Assembly (NCBI GenBank): GCA_938003855.1
Contig: CALKXD010000147.1
Location: 1-64,000, forward strand
DNA: 64,000 nt
Direction: 5' to 3'
From: an uncultured Granulosicoccaceae bacterium
GTDB lineage: Bacteria > Pseudomonadota > Gammaproteobacteria > Granulosicoccales > Granulosicoccaceae
The translations under genes and the position numbers were made by a program. Under the pieces are notes generated by a model. It saw only the letters and a list, made by a program, of their open reading frames with translations. It had not been told where the DNA came from and did not search any database. Shown here piece after piece: positions 28,468 through 38,607 of this stretch. The first letter of the stretch is position 1. Each line of letters opens with the position of its first letter.

Positions 28468-31073
28468 GAGACGACAATATTCACTAGCTTCTCCGGCACG
28501 ACAATTACCTTGCGTACAGTTTTGCCATCAGTGTGTCGCTGAATATTTTCGTCCGCCAGCGCTGCCGCTTCGCAATCGGCCTTGGACGTACCACTGGGCA
28601 CAGTGATTTTACTGCGCAGTTTTCCGTTTACCTGCACGACTATATCGAGCTCGCTGCGCACCAGTGCGGATTCATCGAGCACTGGCCAATCGGTATCGAC
28701 GGCCGCCTTGCTGTTACCGAGTGCAGCCCACAGCACATGCGAAACATGCGGCGTTACCGGCGACAACATCAGTACCGCCGACTCCAGTGCCTCTTTGATA
28801 ATCAATCGGTCGATAGCGGTTGGCGCCGCCCCGGCGCTGCTCTGATAGCGATTAACGTCGTTGAGCAGCTCCATAATCGCGGCAATTGCCGTGTTAAATG
28901 TGTGGCGTCGCTGCATATCGTCGGTGACTTTGCGGATCGTCTCATGGGTCTTGCGTCGCAATCCACGCTGATCATCATCGAGCGCAGCTTTGTGGGTTTC
29001 GCCAATTGCCTCAGCCGGTAACCCGGCAGCAATAAATCCATGGGTAATCTTCCACAGCCGTTTTATAAAGCGGTTTGCGCCTTCGACTCCAGCATCATTC
29101 CACTCCAGTGACTGATCAGGTGGCGAGGCAAACATAGAAAACAGACGGACGGTATCAGCGCCATACTGATCGATCAGGGTTTGCGGGTCGACGCCATTGC
29201 CCTTGGATTTCGACATCTTCTCCATCCCGCCAATCGACACCGGTGAGTTGTCGTGCCGGCTTTTTGCAGCGACGACTTTACCTTTGTCGTCACGACTCAC
29301 TTCGATATCAGCGGGTGCCACGTACTCCTTACGGCCACGATCATCTTCCGTAAAATAAGTCTCTGCCACTACCATGCCCTGCGTCAGCAGTCGGGTAAAC
29401 GGCTCATCCGATGTCACCAGTCCCACATCACGCATCAGCTTGTGAAAGAAGCGGGCATACAGCAAGTGCAGCACAGCATGCTCGATACCACCGATATATT
29501 GATCAACGGGAAGCCAGTAGTTGGCCCTTTCATCAAGCATCGAGTCAGCGTCGACACAGCAGTAGCGAGCGTAGTACCACGACGATTCAAAAAACGTATC
29601 GAAGGTATCGGTTTCGCGGGTGCCGGGCTGATCCGTGCCGGGTACGGTAGTCTCGTAGAACTCCGGATCTGACTTGATCGGTGAGTTAACCCCGGAAAAG
29701 GCAACGTCTTCCGGCAGAATCACCGGCAGATCAGATTCGGCAACGGCATGCACTTCGCCGTCGGCATCGTAGACCATCGGTATCGGGCAACCCCAGTAGC
29801 GTTGTCGTGACACGCCCCAATCCCGCAGCCGATAGTTAACTTTGCGCTTACCTACCCCCTGCGCTTCCAGCTTGCTGCAAATGCCATCGAAGGCCGCCTG
29901 GAAATCGAGGCCGTCAAACTCAGCGGAGTTACACAATGCACCGTGAGCCTTCACCGACGCTTCGCTGATGTCTGCGGGACGACCAGTGTCATCGCAAATG
30001 ACCACACGTTTTTCAATATTGTATTTTTCGGCAAACTCCCAATCGCGCTGATCGTGCGCGGGCACAGCCATGACAGCGCCGGTGCCATAGCCCATCAGTA
30101 CAAAATTGGCGACCCACACCGGGATTTTTTCACCGGATAACGGGTGCTGCAGAAAAATATTCAGCGGCATACCCTTTTTTTCCATGGTCTCCATATTGGC
30201 TTCCGAGGTATCCGTACGCTTGCACTCTTCCAGAAACTGCTGCAACTCGGGGTTACTCCCGGCCGCCGCCTTGGCCAAAGGGTGCTCAGCCGCGACTGCG
30301 GCATAGGTGACCCCGTAGATGGTATCCGGCCGGGTGGTGTAGACGCCCAGTGTGCCGCCACCATCCACGTTAAACTCAAACTCGACACCTTCCGAGCGGC
30401 CAATCCAGTTACGCTGCATAGTACGCACGGAATCAGGCCAGCCATCCAGGGTATCGATATCGTTTAATAATTCTTCGGCGTAAGAGGTAATACTGATAAA
30501 CCACTGCGGGATCTCACGTCTTTCGACCAATGCACCGGAGCGCCACCCCCGACCGTCCACCACCTGCTCATTGGCAAGCACGGTTTGCTCTTCCGGATCC
30601 CAGTTGACCACGGCCATTTTTTTATAGGCCAGACCTTTTTCCACCAGCTTGGTAAAAAACCACTGCTCCCAGCGATAGTATTCCGGGGTACAGGTAGCAA
30701 GCTCGCGAGACCAGTCATAAGCAAAACCCAGGCTTTGCAACTGATCCTTCATGTAAGTGATGTTTTCGTAGGTCCATGCCGCTGCCGGCACCTGATTTTT
30801 TATCGCCGCGTTTTCCGCTGGCAGACCAAACGCATCCCACCCCATCGGCTGCAGTACATTTTTACCGAGCATGCGCTGAAAGCGCGAAATCACATCACCG
30901 ATGCTGTAGTTTCGCACGTGCCCCATATGCAGCTTGCCACTGGGATACGGAAACATCGCAAGACAATAGAATTTCTCTCGCGTCGGATCCTCAGTTACCT
31001 CAAAGCTTTTGTTCTCGTCCCAGAAGGTCTGGGCTGCTTTTTCTACCGCACTCTTGTTATAGACTTCTTGCAT
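28464..31073 (-). CDS. leuS: Leucyl-tRNA synthetase
   Basis: This 869-aa class I aminoacyl-tRNA synthetase attaches leucine to tRNA-Leu in the cytoplasm. The HIGH motif is seen in [19 protein letters not shown], the KMSKS motif in [14 protein letters not shown], and the CP1 editing domain lies between. The C-terminal tRNA-binding domain ends in [17 protein letters not shown]. The length is close to E. coli LeuS. It is upstream of lptE and overlaps it. Confidence 0.98.
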   Translation of the reverse strand: MQEVYNKSAVEKAAQTFWDENKSFEVTEDPTREKFYCLAMFPYPSGKLHMGHVRNYSIGDVISRFQRMLGKNVLQPMGWDAFGLPAENAAIKNQVPAAAWTYENITYMKDQLQSLGFAYDWSRELATCTPEYYRWEQWFFTKLVEKGLAYKKMAVVNWDPEEQTVLANEQVVDGRGWRSGALVERREIPQWFISITSYAEELLNDIDTLDGWPDSVRTMQRNWIGRSEGVEFEFNVDGGGTLGVYTTRPDTIYGVTYAAVAAEHPLAKAAAGSNPELQQFLEECKRTDTSEANMETMEKKGMPLNIFLQHPLSGEKIPVWVANFVLMGYGTGAVMAVPAHDQRDWEFAEKYNIEKRVVICDDTGRPADISEASVKAHGALCNSAEFDGLDFQAAFDGICSKLEAQGVGKRKVNYRLRDWGVSRQRYWGCPIPMVYDADGEVHAVAESDLPVILPEDVAFSGVNSPIKSDPEFYETTVPGTDQPGTRETDTFDTFFESSWYYARYCCVDADSMLDERANYWLPVDQYIGGIEHAVLHLLYARFFHKLMRDVGLVTSDEPFTRLLTQGMVVAETYFTEDDRGRKEYVAPADIEVSRDDKGKVVAAKSRHDNSPVSIGGMEKMSKSKGNGVDPQTLIDQYGADTVRLFSMFASPPDQSLEWNDAGVEGANRFIKRLWKITHGFIAAGLPAEAIGETHKAALDDDQRGLRRKTHETIRKVTDDMQRRHTFNTAIAAIMELLNDVNRYQSSAGAAPTAIDRLIIKEALESAVLMLSPVTPHVSHVLWAALGNSKAAVDTDWPVLDESALVRSELDIVVQVNGKLRSKITVPSGTSKADCEAAALADENIQRHTDGKTVRKVIVVPEKLVNIVVS

Positions 31074-31378
31074 GTTGCGCCGGATTGAGGAATGGAGTTC
31101 AAGGTGACCCGACAGGGAAAACGTCAGGGCTTCAGCATGATACAGGATTGGCGAATTTTTGTATGCTGTACCGCCTTAACAGCACATCACCGACCCACTG
31201 CACCACCCTGGAAGATAGCGCAAAGGCAGCACAACTCAAACTGAGTGTTTGCAGTCAGGGATTTGGCGTCACCTGACAGCGGCACTGATCAGTACGCAAC
31301 GCCAGCAAGTAACTCATCGGCGCAGCGGCAACGCCGACAACAGGCAGGTTGAAAGCAACAGCTCAGTACTGCGGATTC
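31074..31378. other. Intergenic region upstream of leuS
   Basis: This region of 305 bases separates the end of the HD-domain gene from leuS. It must contain the leuS promoter on the minus strand; a TATCAT box is present about 60 bases before leuS, but no convincing -35. Nothing else recognised. Confidence 0.4.
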
Positions 31379-33511
31379 TCAGGCAGCTTTGCGGTAGTCG
31401 TAGAGCGAAACGATATCGCCAAGCGCTGATTCTACGGTCTGCTGCTCGAGTTCGAGACTGATAGCAATCCGGGTTCGCTGCAGCGCCGCAGAGCGATACT
31501 GAATAAAAGTACTGGCGTCCGCACGGGCTTTACCGCCAGCGCGCTTGGTATACATGGTGACGTAGTTTTCCGCTGGCACCTGCCCGTCACGGATGCGCTG
31601 TTGCAGTCGCCGCTCGTCAAGCAGACAAGGAACGATCTCACTGCGATAGGCTTTCTGATCAATCGAGGCGTCGAAAAAAGTACTGATCAGTTGCTGACGA
31701 TGATCGGGACCCAACCCGTACTCATCAGCGATAATCGCCAGATTTTGCACAGCGTACTGATCCGCTGAGCAAATCGAATAATCGACCAATCGTCGCAGGC
31801 CGCCGACCAGCTCGGTGCTCATGGCCGCGGTAGCGACACCCTCGCCGGCTTCATGACGCTTGATCTCATTGGTCAGCTTGCACAATAGCGGACGCACGAC
31901 TCTGCCACGCACATGATACGACCAGTAAATCCGGATACCACTGTGACGCCACCAGCTCGACATGATATCAGGGTCGCGAATCCCCTCTTCTTCACTGATT
32001 GCGGTATCAATAATTTTGGTAATGATACCGCCAAGCGTGTAGGGCTCATGCGTTGCTGTTGGTTGCAGCGTCATTTCGGTAAATCGATCAAAGTTATACT
32101 GCTGCTGAGGCAGGATCAGGGAGTCGCAGCGCAGGGTGGCCTCAGCCTTTTGATGCGCGGCAATCGTTGACTCACAATCGGTAAGCTCCGACACCATCGC
32201 AGCCAGCGGACCACCAAAGCGCTGCTTTATATTGTTGAGAGATTGATCGTAACCGGCGACCGGCCGCGAGCCGTCTTCGACGACATCATGCAACAGCGCA
32301 GTGGTGGCAATAGAGGGCTCAAGTGCCTCACCGAATAATCGCTCGGCGACGGCGGCAATCCGCAGCGAATGACCCAGCATGGTGCAGGCCGATTTGCGTC
32401 GCCCTTTCTCTAGATACTGCATCATTTCCAGTGCCGCGATGTGCACAGTCGCCAGTGAATTGTAGTTTTCACCAGCATTAAACGATTCTGCCAGGGGCAG
32501 GTTTTTGTGCACGTCGTAGACGGCTTTTCCGCGCCTGCCAACCAGCCGCCGTCGCTTGGTGGAATCATCGAGTACATCCGCTACCGCCGCCATCAGGGTC
32601 TGCTCCAGCGGCTCCCACAAGGCGCAGTAGTCCACCCCGGACAACGCCAGCGCGGCCTGGGTTCGACGGTAATGCAGATCGAGCCATTGACGCTCAGGAA
32701 AATCACCATCACAACAAATACCGGCGGCTTGCGCTTCACGTTGCAGCGACTTGCTTAAGTTAGCGAGAATTTCATCACCCGCAGCACGAGCGACCAGCCG
32801 CAACTGGGAAGCCTCTATTGCCGCCATAACGGTGGCGTAGGGTCGCGGCAGCTCAAGCAGATGGCAGCTGTTGTCGGCAAATGCTTCGTCAAAGCTTCGC
32901 TGTATATTGGTCAGCACATCGAGATGTGCGACGACCTTCTCGCCGAACAACTCACGCAAACTGTCCGCATCAACCGTGTGATATTGCCCGGGTAAGACTG
33001 CTGAATAACGATCAATGCAACCTATCGTGTTACGCACCATCGACGCGGTGATGAGATCGTTATCAAGCTTGATCGAACCACTGCCACGATTACCGTACTT
33101 CTGCACGCCAAGCAGCATCACACCGAGCAGCAAATCCGCTGCAATCGCGGGCTCGAGCTTAGCCAGGCTGTTGCTGTTGACGAGCTTATCGCTGTATTGC
33201 AGTTGTATCTGCAAAGCGACGGGATCAATGGATTCAGGGTTGGCATCAAGGTCGGGCATCAACGCATCACAGAGCACTTGCCTGCCACGCACCGTGTTCA
33301 GTACGCCGAGCGGGATATCCGCCAGCGCAATCCAGTCTTCGCGCTCTGACTGCAACCAGTGTCTGGACACCCTGCCGACTATTGCACGCTCATCGTCGCG
33401 GGTGGCAACCAGCAGGTTGTAGGCGCGCAGCAGGTTTCTGATATCCCCCGAACAGGCTTTCCCGCGGGATGTTTCTTCGGAACAAACTTTTTCCGGCGAG
33501 CCTTCTTGCAT
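31379..33511 (-). CDS. Large protein with RelA/SpoT-like HD hydrolase domain
   Basis: This protein of about 710 aa is not matched to a named family by eye. The middle shows an HD phosphohydrolase domain close to that of RelA/SpoT proteins: GHSLRIAAVAE (H381), TALLHDVVEDG (H408, D409), then FGGPLAAMVSELTD and TKIIDTAI (D502), comparable to the KLADRLHN segment of RSH enzymes but without its Asn. No ppGpp synthetase motif, TGS or ACT domain is seen. The first 340 and last 200 residues are helix-rich and unrecognised. Hydrolysis of ppGpp or a related nucleotide is a hypothesis only. The ATG at 33511 is preferred over a TTG at 33517. It is flanked by 221 bases before ubiH, so likely has its own promoter. 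Confidence 0.6.
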   Translation of the reverse strand: MQEGSPEKVCSEETSRGKACSGDIRNLLRAYNLLVATRDDERAIVGRVSRHWLQSEREDWIALADIPLGVLNTVRGRQVLCDALMPDLDANPESIDPVALQIQLQYSDKLVNSNSLAKLEPAIAADLLLGVMLLGVQKYGNRGSGSIKLDNDLITASMVRNTIGCIDRYSAVLPGQYHTVDADSLRELFGEKVVAHLDVLTNIQRSFDEAFADNSCHLLELPRPYATVMAAIEASQLRLVARAAGDEILANLSKSLQREAQAAGICCDGDFPERQWLDLHYRRTQAALALSGVDYCALWEPLEQTLMAAVADVLDDSTKRRRLVGRRGKAVYDVHKNLPLAESFNAGENYNSLATVHIAALEMMQYLEKGRRKSACTMLGHSLRIAAVAERLFGEALEPSIATTALLHDVVEDGSRPVAGYDQSLNNIKQRFGGPLAAMVSELTDCESTIAAHQKAEATLRCDSLILPQQQYNFDRFTEMTLQPTATHEPYTLGGIITKIIDTAISEEEGIRDPDIMSSWWRHSGIRIYWSYHVRGRVVRPLLCKLTNEIKRHEAGEGVATAAMSTELVGGLRRLVDYSICSADQYAVQNLAIIADEYGLGPDHRQQLISTFFDASIDQKAYRSEIVPCLLDERRLQQRIRDGQVPAENYVTMYTKRAGGKARADASTFIQYRSAALQRTRIAISLELEQQTVESALGDIVSLYDYRKAA

Positions 33512-33738
33512 GGGCAACGTCCGTACGCTTTAGCGCAGTGGTTTCGACAGCTATGGGCACGATACGCAGAACCCGCCACAACCGGCCACTCCACGCGTCG
33601 TACCCAAAGTCGGCGGCTTGGTACCAGCGAACTTGATATCGACTGGATCGTCAAACCGCCAACCCGCGCGATACTGTGAAACAGTCGCCAAAACCGCTGC
33701 CCCGTTGCAGAGACACCACTTTGACAAAGCAGACCCCG

Positions 33739-34935
33739 TCAGTGCCGAAGCAAGCCGGAGTTGTCTGACGGCAATCGCAAGCCGGCGTTGGCAGCGCCGA
33801 ATCTTTTTCGAAACGCTGGGATGCCGTCAAGCATCACCATAGCGGTACTTCTGAGCAGAGAAAACGGCTTGTCGATCAATCGGGGTTGCTTGAGAAACAC
33901 TCTGGCCAGTCGATCAGTCTGGCTGATCACCTGCTGTTGGTCAGCACGTCGACTGATCGAAAAACGGTCCAGCGCGGCGGCTATCGGCTGCCCCGGGCTG
34001 ATCTGTGCCGCCAGCTCAAAGACATCTCGTAAAGCCAGATTGAGTCCCTGGCCTGCGACCGGATGAATGGTACGGGCCGCGTTACCGATCAACACACTGC
34101 AACCAAGCGTCTGGGCAGAACTGACAATTAACTGAAGCGGAAACACCACGCGCGAGCCAACCGACTGCAAACGGCCCAGCTTGCCGCCAAATGACCGTTG
34201 AATCGATGCCAAAAATTCAGTATCGGTCAAGCCGCGCAGGTGATCGGTACACTCACGGGTGGCGCTGTAGACCATCGCCATCTGGCGGTCGCCAAACGGC
34301 AACATCGCCAGCGGACCGTATTCGGTAAAGCGTTCGTAGGCGATATGCTGATGCGGGCGCTGACAACGAATGTTGGCGACGGTGGCAAATTGCCCGTAGT
34401 CCTTATTGGATGCAGCAATGCCGAGGCTGTCGCGCAACGCTGAATGGCTGCCGTCCGCCGCGACCAGCAACGCCGCCGTCAACTTGCGCGAGCCGATCTG
34501 CAAAGCCACATCGTGATCCGAATTGGCAACCAGAGTGGCCTTACCGGGACACACAAAATCTATATTCGGCTGATCTTTTATCTGCTGCATCAAGCTTGCC
34601 TCGAGCTCAGCGTTTGCAATCACATACCCAAGAGTATCGACATCCAGATCGTTGGCGGTGAGCCTGACCGATCCAAATCCGCCACGCTCCGAAGCGTGTA
34701 CTTCTCGAATGGCACATCCCAGAGATTCCGGCCATAAACCGCTATTCTCCAGCAATTGCCGCGAGCGACACGACAACGCCACAGTGCGAACATTGAGGCC
34801 TCCGGCATCGGGCACAGTCTGGCGCGCCTCGACCAGCGTCACATCAAACCCGCTGCGCGCGAGCAATAGCGATTGCACAGAACCGACAATACCGGCACCG
34901 GCAATAACCACATGGTTACTCGAATTAACCATCAT
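33739..34935 (-). CDS. ubiH: UbiH-family FAD-dependent ubiquinone hydroxylase
   Basis: This 398-aa flavoprotein monooxygenase belongs to the UbiH/UbiF/VisC family, which adds hydroxyls to the ubiquinone ring. The FAD-binding GxGxxG is VVIAGAGIVGS, the DG motif appears in ADGSHSALRDSLGI, and the second FAD motif is GNAARTIHPVAGQGLNLALRD. The GNAA form of that motif is seen in UbiH itself (others have GDAA), supporting UbiH over UbiF. The pairing with pepP upstream is the classic pepP-ubiH order. The ring position is inferred, not shown. Confidence 0.88.
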   Translation of the reverse strand: MMVNSSNHVVIAGAGIVGSVQSLLLARSGFDVTLVEARQTVPDAGGLNVRTVALSCRSRQLLENSGLWPESLGCAIREVHASERGGFGSVRLTANDLDVDTLGYVIANAELEASLMQQIKDQPNIDFVCPGKATLVANSDHDVALQIGSRKLTAALLVAADGSHSALRDSLGIAASNKDYGQFATVANIRCQRPHQHIAYERFTEYGPLAMLPFGDRQMAMVYSATRECTDHLRGLTDTEFLASIQRSFGGKLGRLQSVGSRVVFPLQLIVSSAQTLGCSVLIGNAARTIHPVAGQGLNLALRDVFELAAQISPGQPIAAALDRFSISRRADQQQVISQTDRLARVFLKQPRLIDKPFSLLRSTAMVMLDGIPAFRKRFGAANAGLRLPSDNSGLLRH

Positions 34936-35112
34936 AAAGCCCTTTAACTGCCCACCAGTGGCCTGTGCGGTAAATTTATTCCCTGCGAAACAGCCACCGG
35001 GAGGGATATTTTTAATTATTCAAAGCGCAGAAGTATTCAGAGTGGCGATAGTAATTGCAAACACGCTCCGTGCGGGCACATTGGCAATCATCGGGATGAT
35101 GCCATGTTTCTA

Positions 35113-36432
35113 TCACGTTGCCTGCATCAGTGCTTCTATCTCATCGATCTGCTTCACGACACCAGCGGTAATTACCTCCGGACCGTCGTCGGTCACGATC
35201 ACATCGTCCTCAACACGCACACCGATATTGCGATACCGCCTGGGCACCGAGGTTTTGTCAGGCAGATAAATTCCCGGCTCTATTGTCAGCACCATACCGG
35301 GCTCCAGCAAACGCCACTTACCGTCGATCTTGTACTCGCCGACATCATGGGTATCCAGCCCCAGCCAATGTCCAGTGCGATGCATAAAGTAACGGCGATA
35401 TTCCTCTTCTTTAATCAGGGTTTTCAATTCCCCTTTCAGGATACCCAGATCCATCAGTCCGCGTGTAATCACCCGGACCGCCGCGGTGTGGGGATCATTC
35501 CAGTGATTTCCGACCACCGCTTTATCGATAGCCGCCAGGTTCGCCTCCAGCACAATGCTGTAAATCTCGCGCTGCACCTCTGAAAACTGTCCGTTCACCG
35601 GGTAGGTCCGGGTGATATCGCCTGCGTAACAATTCCACTCAGCACCGGAATCGACCAACACCATGTCGCCGTCTTGCAGCACCATGTTATTTTCTGTGTA
35701 GTGCAGGATGCAGCCATTAGCACCACCGCCAACTATGGGCAGAAATGAGTGCTCGGCACCACCGGCCCGGTAAGTGGCAATCAGTGCGGCTTCAAGTTCG
35801 TACTCCATACAACCGGGTCGACACACTTGCATCGCTGCCACATGGCCGGCGGCGCTGATCTTCGCCGCTTTGCGCAGGGCGGCGAGTTCAGTGCGACTCT
35901 TATACAGTCGCATTTCCTGCAAATGAAAATCGAGAGAAACAAACTCACTCGGAACACTGGCGCCTGATCCGGACTTGGCTTTAAGCTGGTTGATCCAGCC
36001 AATGATGCGGTTATCGAACAGAGTTTCGCGCCCCATCGAATAAAATACTCTGTCGCGGCCTTCCATTAGCCCGGGCAGAATATCGTCTATATCATCGATC
36101 GGGAACGCGTCATCAGCGTCCAGCACATCGGGGGCCTGATCGACACCCAGACGTCGGCCATTCCAGGTTTCCATATGCTCGTCGCGCTCACGACAGAACA
36201 CAATGTACTCTGCTGCCCGCCGGCCGGAAATCAGGACCGCAACCGACTCGGGCTCTTCAAAGCCGGTCAGGTAGTAAAAATCGCTGTCCTGTCGGTAGCG
36301 GTAATCAGTATCCCGGCTGCGCATCTTTACCGGTGCGGAGGGAATGATTGCGATTGAGTCTTTGCCTATCGCACGCATCAGATTTTTGCGTCGACGGGCA
36401 CGCTCTCGTCGAATAGTTCGGGAGTCCGGCAT
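35113..36432 (-). CDS. pepP: Xaa-Pro aminopeptidase PepP
   Basis: This protein of about 439 aa is a cytoplasmic M24B metallopeptidase that removes the N-terminal residue before proline. Dinuclear manganese ligands lie in LVDSGAEWNCYAGDITRTYPVNG (two Asp), HRTGHWLGLDTHD (His), and the glutamates of LTIEPGIYLPD and VRVEDDVIVT. The start at 36432 has an AGGGT site five bases upstream; an ATG at 36447 is the longer alternative. It sits beside ubiH and a UPF0149 gene, as in many gammaproteobacteria. Confidence 0.93.
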   Translation of the reverse strand: MPDSRTIRRERARRRKNLMRAIGKDSIAIIPSAPVKMRSRDTDYRYRQDSDFYYLTGFEEPESVAVLISGRRAAEYIVFCRERDEHMETWNGRRLGVDQAPDVLDADDAFPIDDIDDILPGLMEGRDRVFYSMGRETLFDNRIIGWINQLKAKSGSGASVPSEFVSLDFHLQEMRLYKSRTELAALRKAAKISAAGHVAAMQVCRPGCMEYELEAALIATYRAGGAEHSFLPIVGGGANGCILHYTENNMVLQDGDMVLVDSGAEWNCYAGDITRTYPVNGQFSEVQREIYSIVLEANLAAIDKAVVGNHWNDPHTAAVRVITRGLMDLGILKGELKTLIKEEEYRRYFMHRTGHWLGLDTHDVGEYKIDGKWRLLEPGMVLTIEPGIYLPDKTSVPRRYRNIGVRVEDDVIVTDDGPEVITAGVVKQIDEIEALMQAT

Positions 36433-36694
36433 CAATGACCCTGTCATAGTCTGGAAGATTAGTGATTACTGCACCCCGCTACTTTAACAATTTCTCGGCG
36501 CTGCAGGCGACTGCAAACCATCCCGACACGCAACGCCCACGGCTCGCGGCTCTTAGGAGACCCGACCAGCCGGGCCAAAAGTGGCGGCAACTCAGTTTCT
36601 CTGACGCCAGAGATGCGTCGCCACAGAGCAGTCCATTGACTGAACCACGAAGCAGCTTACCTCTATGCTATTGACCGCCACCAACCGGACGGAG

Positions 36695-37252
36695 TCAGTG
36701 AATGGTCGGCGAGGTTGCCAGCGGCTGGAGCTCTTCGTTAAGCAGTAACACCCCCATGCGAATATACTCTTCGATCTCGGACAGTGACTCTTCGCTTTGG
36801 TCCTCGCTGTCCTCTCCGGCTGAAGAGCAGGCGCTGGCGATGTGCTGCAGATCTTCGAGGAATTCGCGGGCTTCTTCGTTGCCAAGCATTTTATCCTGCA
36901 ACCCGCCCATCGACAGACCCAGACTGAATCCACTGCACCAGTCTGATACTGCCAGCAAACGCTCGACAAGGAGTTCATCGTCGGGCGGCAACAACAGGGT
37001 GAATTCCAGATTCTCGTGGTTGATCTCGCTGAGCGTGCTTTGATGTACATCGTGCAAAATCTGCAACGCGCTTTCGGTGATATTACTGTTTTCGTCGCGC
37101 TGCTCAAACAGGTAACCCACCCAGCCTTGCATATCGGAGGCCCCCGATGCGCACAGGATTCCACACAATACACCGTGACACTCAGCGGCTCTGACCACTG
37201 AGCCTCCTGACGACAAGGCTTCATCTACTTGTGAAAATGCGGGTAATGTCAT
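36695..37252 (-). CDS. UPF0149 family protein (YgfB-like)
   Basis: This 185-aa acidic, helical protein belongs to the UPF0149/YgfB family. Family text includes ECHGVLCGILCASG near the N-terminus, DDELLVERLLAVSDWCSGFSLGL in the middle, and the C-terminal EEYIRMGVLLLNEELQPL. YgfB has been tied to regulation in Pseudomonas, but its general role is unclear. It is divergent from the zapB-like and zapA genes, and this ygfB/zapA arrangement is a conserved neighbourhood. Confidence 0.88.
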   Translation of the reverse strand: MTLPAFSQVDEALSSGGSVVRAAECHGVLCGILCASGASDMQGWVGYLFEQRDENSNITESALQILHDVHQSTLSEINHENLEFTLLLPPDDELLVERLLAVSDWCSGFSLGLSMGGLQDKMLGNEEAREFLEDLQHIASACSSAGEDSEDQSEESLSEIEEYIRMGVLLLNEELQPLATSPTIH

Positions 37253-37414
37253 TGCTGTTTACAAACCTTATTTAAAATTGTTTTTGAGGGTTTTCCTCAT
37301 ACATTCACAGGAGTTACCGCTACAGTTTTTATTCAGGTTAACTATTGTTCATGTAATCAGGCCAATGCTGCATTACCATTGACCCGGCTGCTACCACAAA
37401 ATACTATCTTGCCG

Positions 37415-37639
37415 ATGGAAAACAACCCAAAGAATCTCAAAGACCAACTTCTCAGCCTTGAGAACAAGTTGACCGAGCTTATCGATATGGCCGATCGACT
37501 GAAGGTAGAGAATGAGTCACTGCGGGCGCAGCAGGGAAACCTGGTAGAGGAACGCTCTCGACTTATTGAGAAAAATGACCTCGCCAAGTCCAAAGTTGAG
37601 GCTATTATAACGCGTCTCAAATCATTGGAATCCGCCTAA
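37415..37639 (+). CDS. Small ZapB-like coiled-coil protein (TIGR02449-type)
   Basis: This 74-aa protein is almost entirely coiled coil (LKDQLLSLENKLTELIDMADRLKVENESLRAQ). It matches the small ZapB-related family found just upstream of zapA. A role at the division ring is inferred from position and fold. The ATG at 37415 is chosen; a TTG at 37379 would add 12 residues. The stop overlaps the zapA start (TAATG). Confidence 0.8.
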   Translation: MENNPKNLKDQLLSLENKLTELIDMADRLKVENESLRAQQGNLVEERSRLIEKNDLAKSKVEAIITRLKSLESA

Positions 37640-37974
37640 TGCCGGTAAATACGGAAAAGTCATTGGTCACGGTCAAAGTAAATATTCTCGAAAAGGAATA
37701 CCAGATCAAGTGCGGGCCGGCAGAAAAGCAAAATCTGATCAAGGCCGCCATGGATGTTGACAGCCGTATGCGCATTGCCAAGCGTGGCGCCAACATCAAC
37801 GCTGAGAAAGCTGCCGTGCTGACAGCACTGAACCTCGCCAACGAGATTCAGGAAGACCAAGAAGATTCAGAAATACTGGAATCAGCGACAAACAGCATTA
37901 TCGATATGAACGACCGCATTGATAAAATACTCACCAAGAGCAAAATTTCGAGTATCGTTCAAGATATCGGCTAG
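37639..37974 (+). CDS. zapA: Cell division protein ZapA
   Basis: This 111-aa protein bundles FtsZ filaments at the division septum. The N-terminal domain has VTVKVNILEKEYQIKCGPAEKQNLIKAA, then the helix with IDSRMR-like text (VDSRMRIAKRGANINAEKAAVLTALNLANE), and a C-terminal coiled coil. It overlaps the upstream ZapB-like gene by one base. The 6S RNA gene follows, a conserved order. Confidence 0.92.
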   Translation: MPVNTEKSLVTVKVNILEKEYQIKCGPAEKQNLIKAAMDVDSRMRIAKRGANINAEKAAVLTALNLANEIQEDQEDSEILESATNSIIDMNDRIDKILTKSKISSIVQDIG

Positions 37975-38050
37975 CGGTTCGCAAAGCGATAAAGCGACCC
38001 GGTACCCACGCACCATCCACTGATGTGTGGCGGTCAAGTGTTAAGTTAGG

Positions 38051-38238
38051 GTGTCCTCTGCGGTGTTCGTTAGTGAACCCGTAATATCCCTTGAGCCTAA
38101 TTCGCTACATCGGGAACTGGTTATTAGTTGTTGTTGTGCATATCCGCCACGGCGGGGAGCCTGATACAACAGTAGCTGCTCCCACCTGAACCAATTGGTT
38201 CAAGGTAAAAGGCTCACGACGGCACAGGTGGAGGACAT
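38051..38238 (+). ncRNA. ssrS: 6S RNA
   Basis: This RNA of about 188 nt binds the sigma-70 RNA polymerase holoenzyme and mimics an open promoter. The closing stem pairs TGTCCTC (38052-38058) with GAGGACA (38231-38237). The 5' arm has CTGCGGTGTTCG and the 3' arm has the typical CCTGAACCAATTGGTTCAAGG hairpin and the GGCTCACGACGGCAC segment, both similar to E. coli 6S RNA. The location directly after zapA and the length both fit. Exact ends are estimated. Confidence 0.85.
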
Positions 38239-38607
38239 CCGCCTACAAGCAGTGCACCCCCGCTCCAAGTCGGGTCGGGGGATCACCTGCAACCTGTCCA
38301 AAACGGCCCAGACGACAATGTTCTGGCCACCCGTTGCCGGCAGCCCTGCTCAAATAACGAAAATCCTGCCAAAAACTGTCCCCCTTACTGCTACAGAGCA
38401 AGGTACACTCTCCGGTGGAGATAGCCTGCGGCGGCGGCAATTCAACCGATCAACAATTTTCGGAACTGATAATCAGCCACCCGAACCAAACTTCGATACA
38501 ATCGGCATTCGTTTCAGCCGCTTATTATTTTCGTACACTCAGGAACCAACGTTTGCAGTTCGGACTATTCCGATTAGCGTAATCCCAGCTGACAGGTAAA
38601 AATCAGA
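38239..38607 (+). other. Intergenic region 6S RNA to LuxR-type gene
   Basis: This gap of 369 bases has an open frame that runs through the 6S RNA and is discounted. In many relatives a 5-formyl-THF cyclo-ligase gene follows 6S RNA; none is here. No other structure was recognised. Confidence 0.45.

Noticed and set aside
38195-38599. Open frame of 134 codons
   Set aside because: It starts inside the 6S RNA 3' arm and has no ribosome site or domain.
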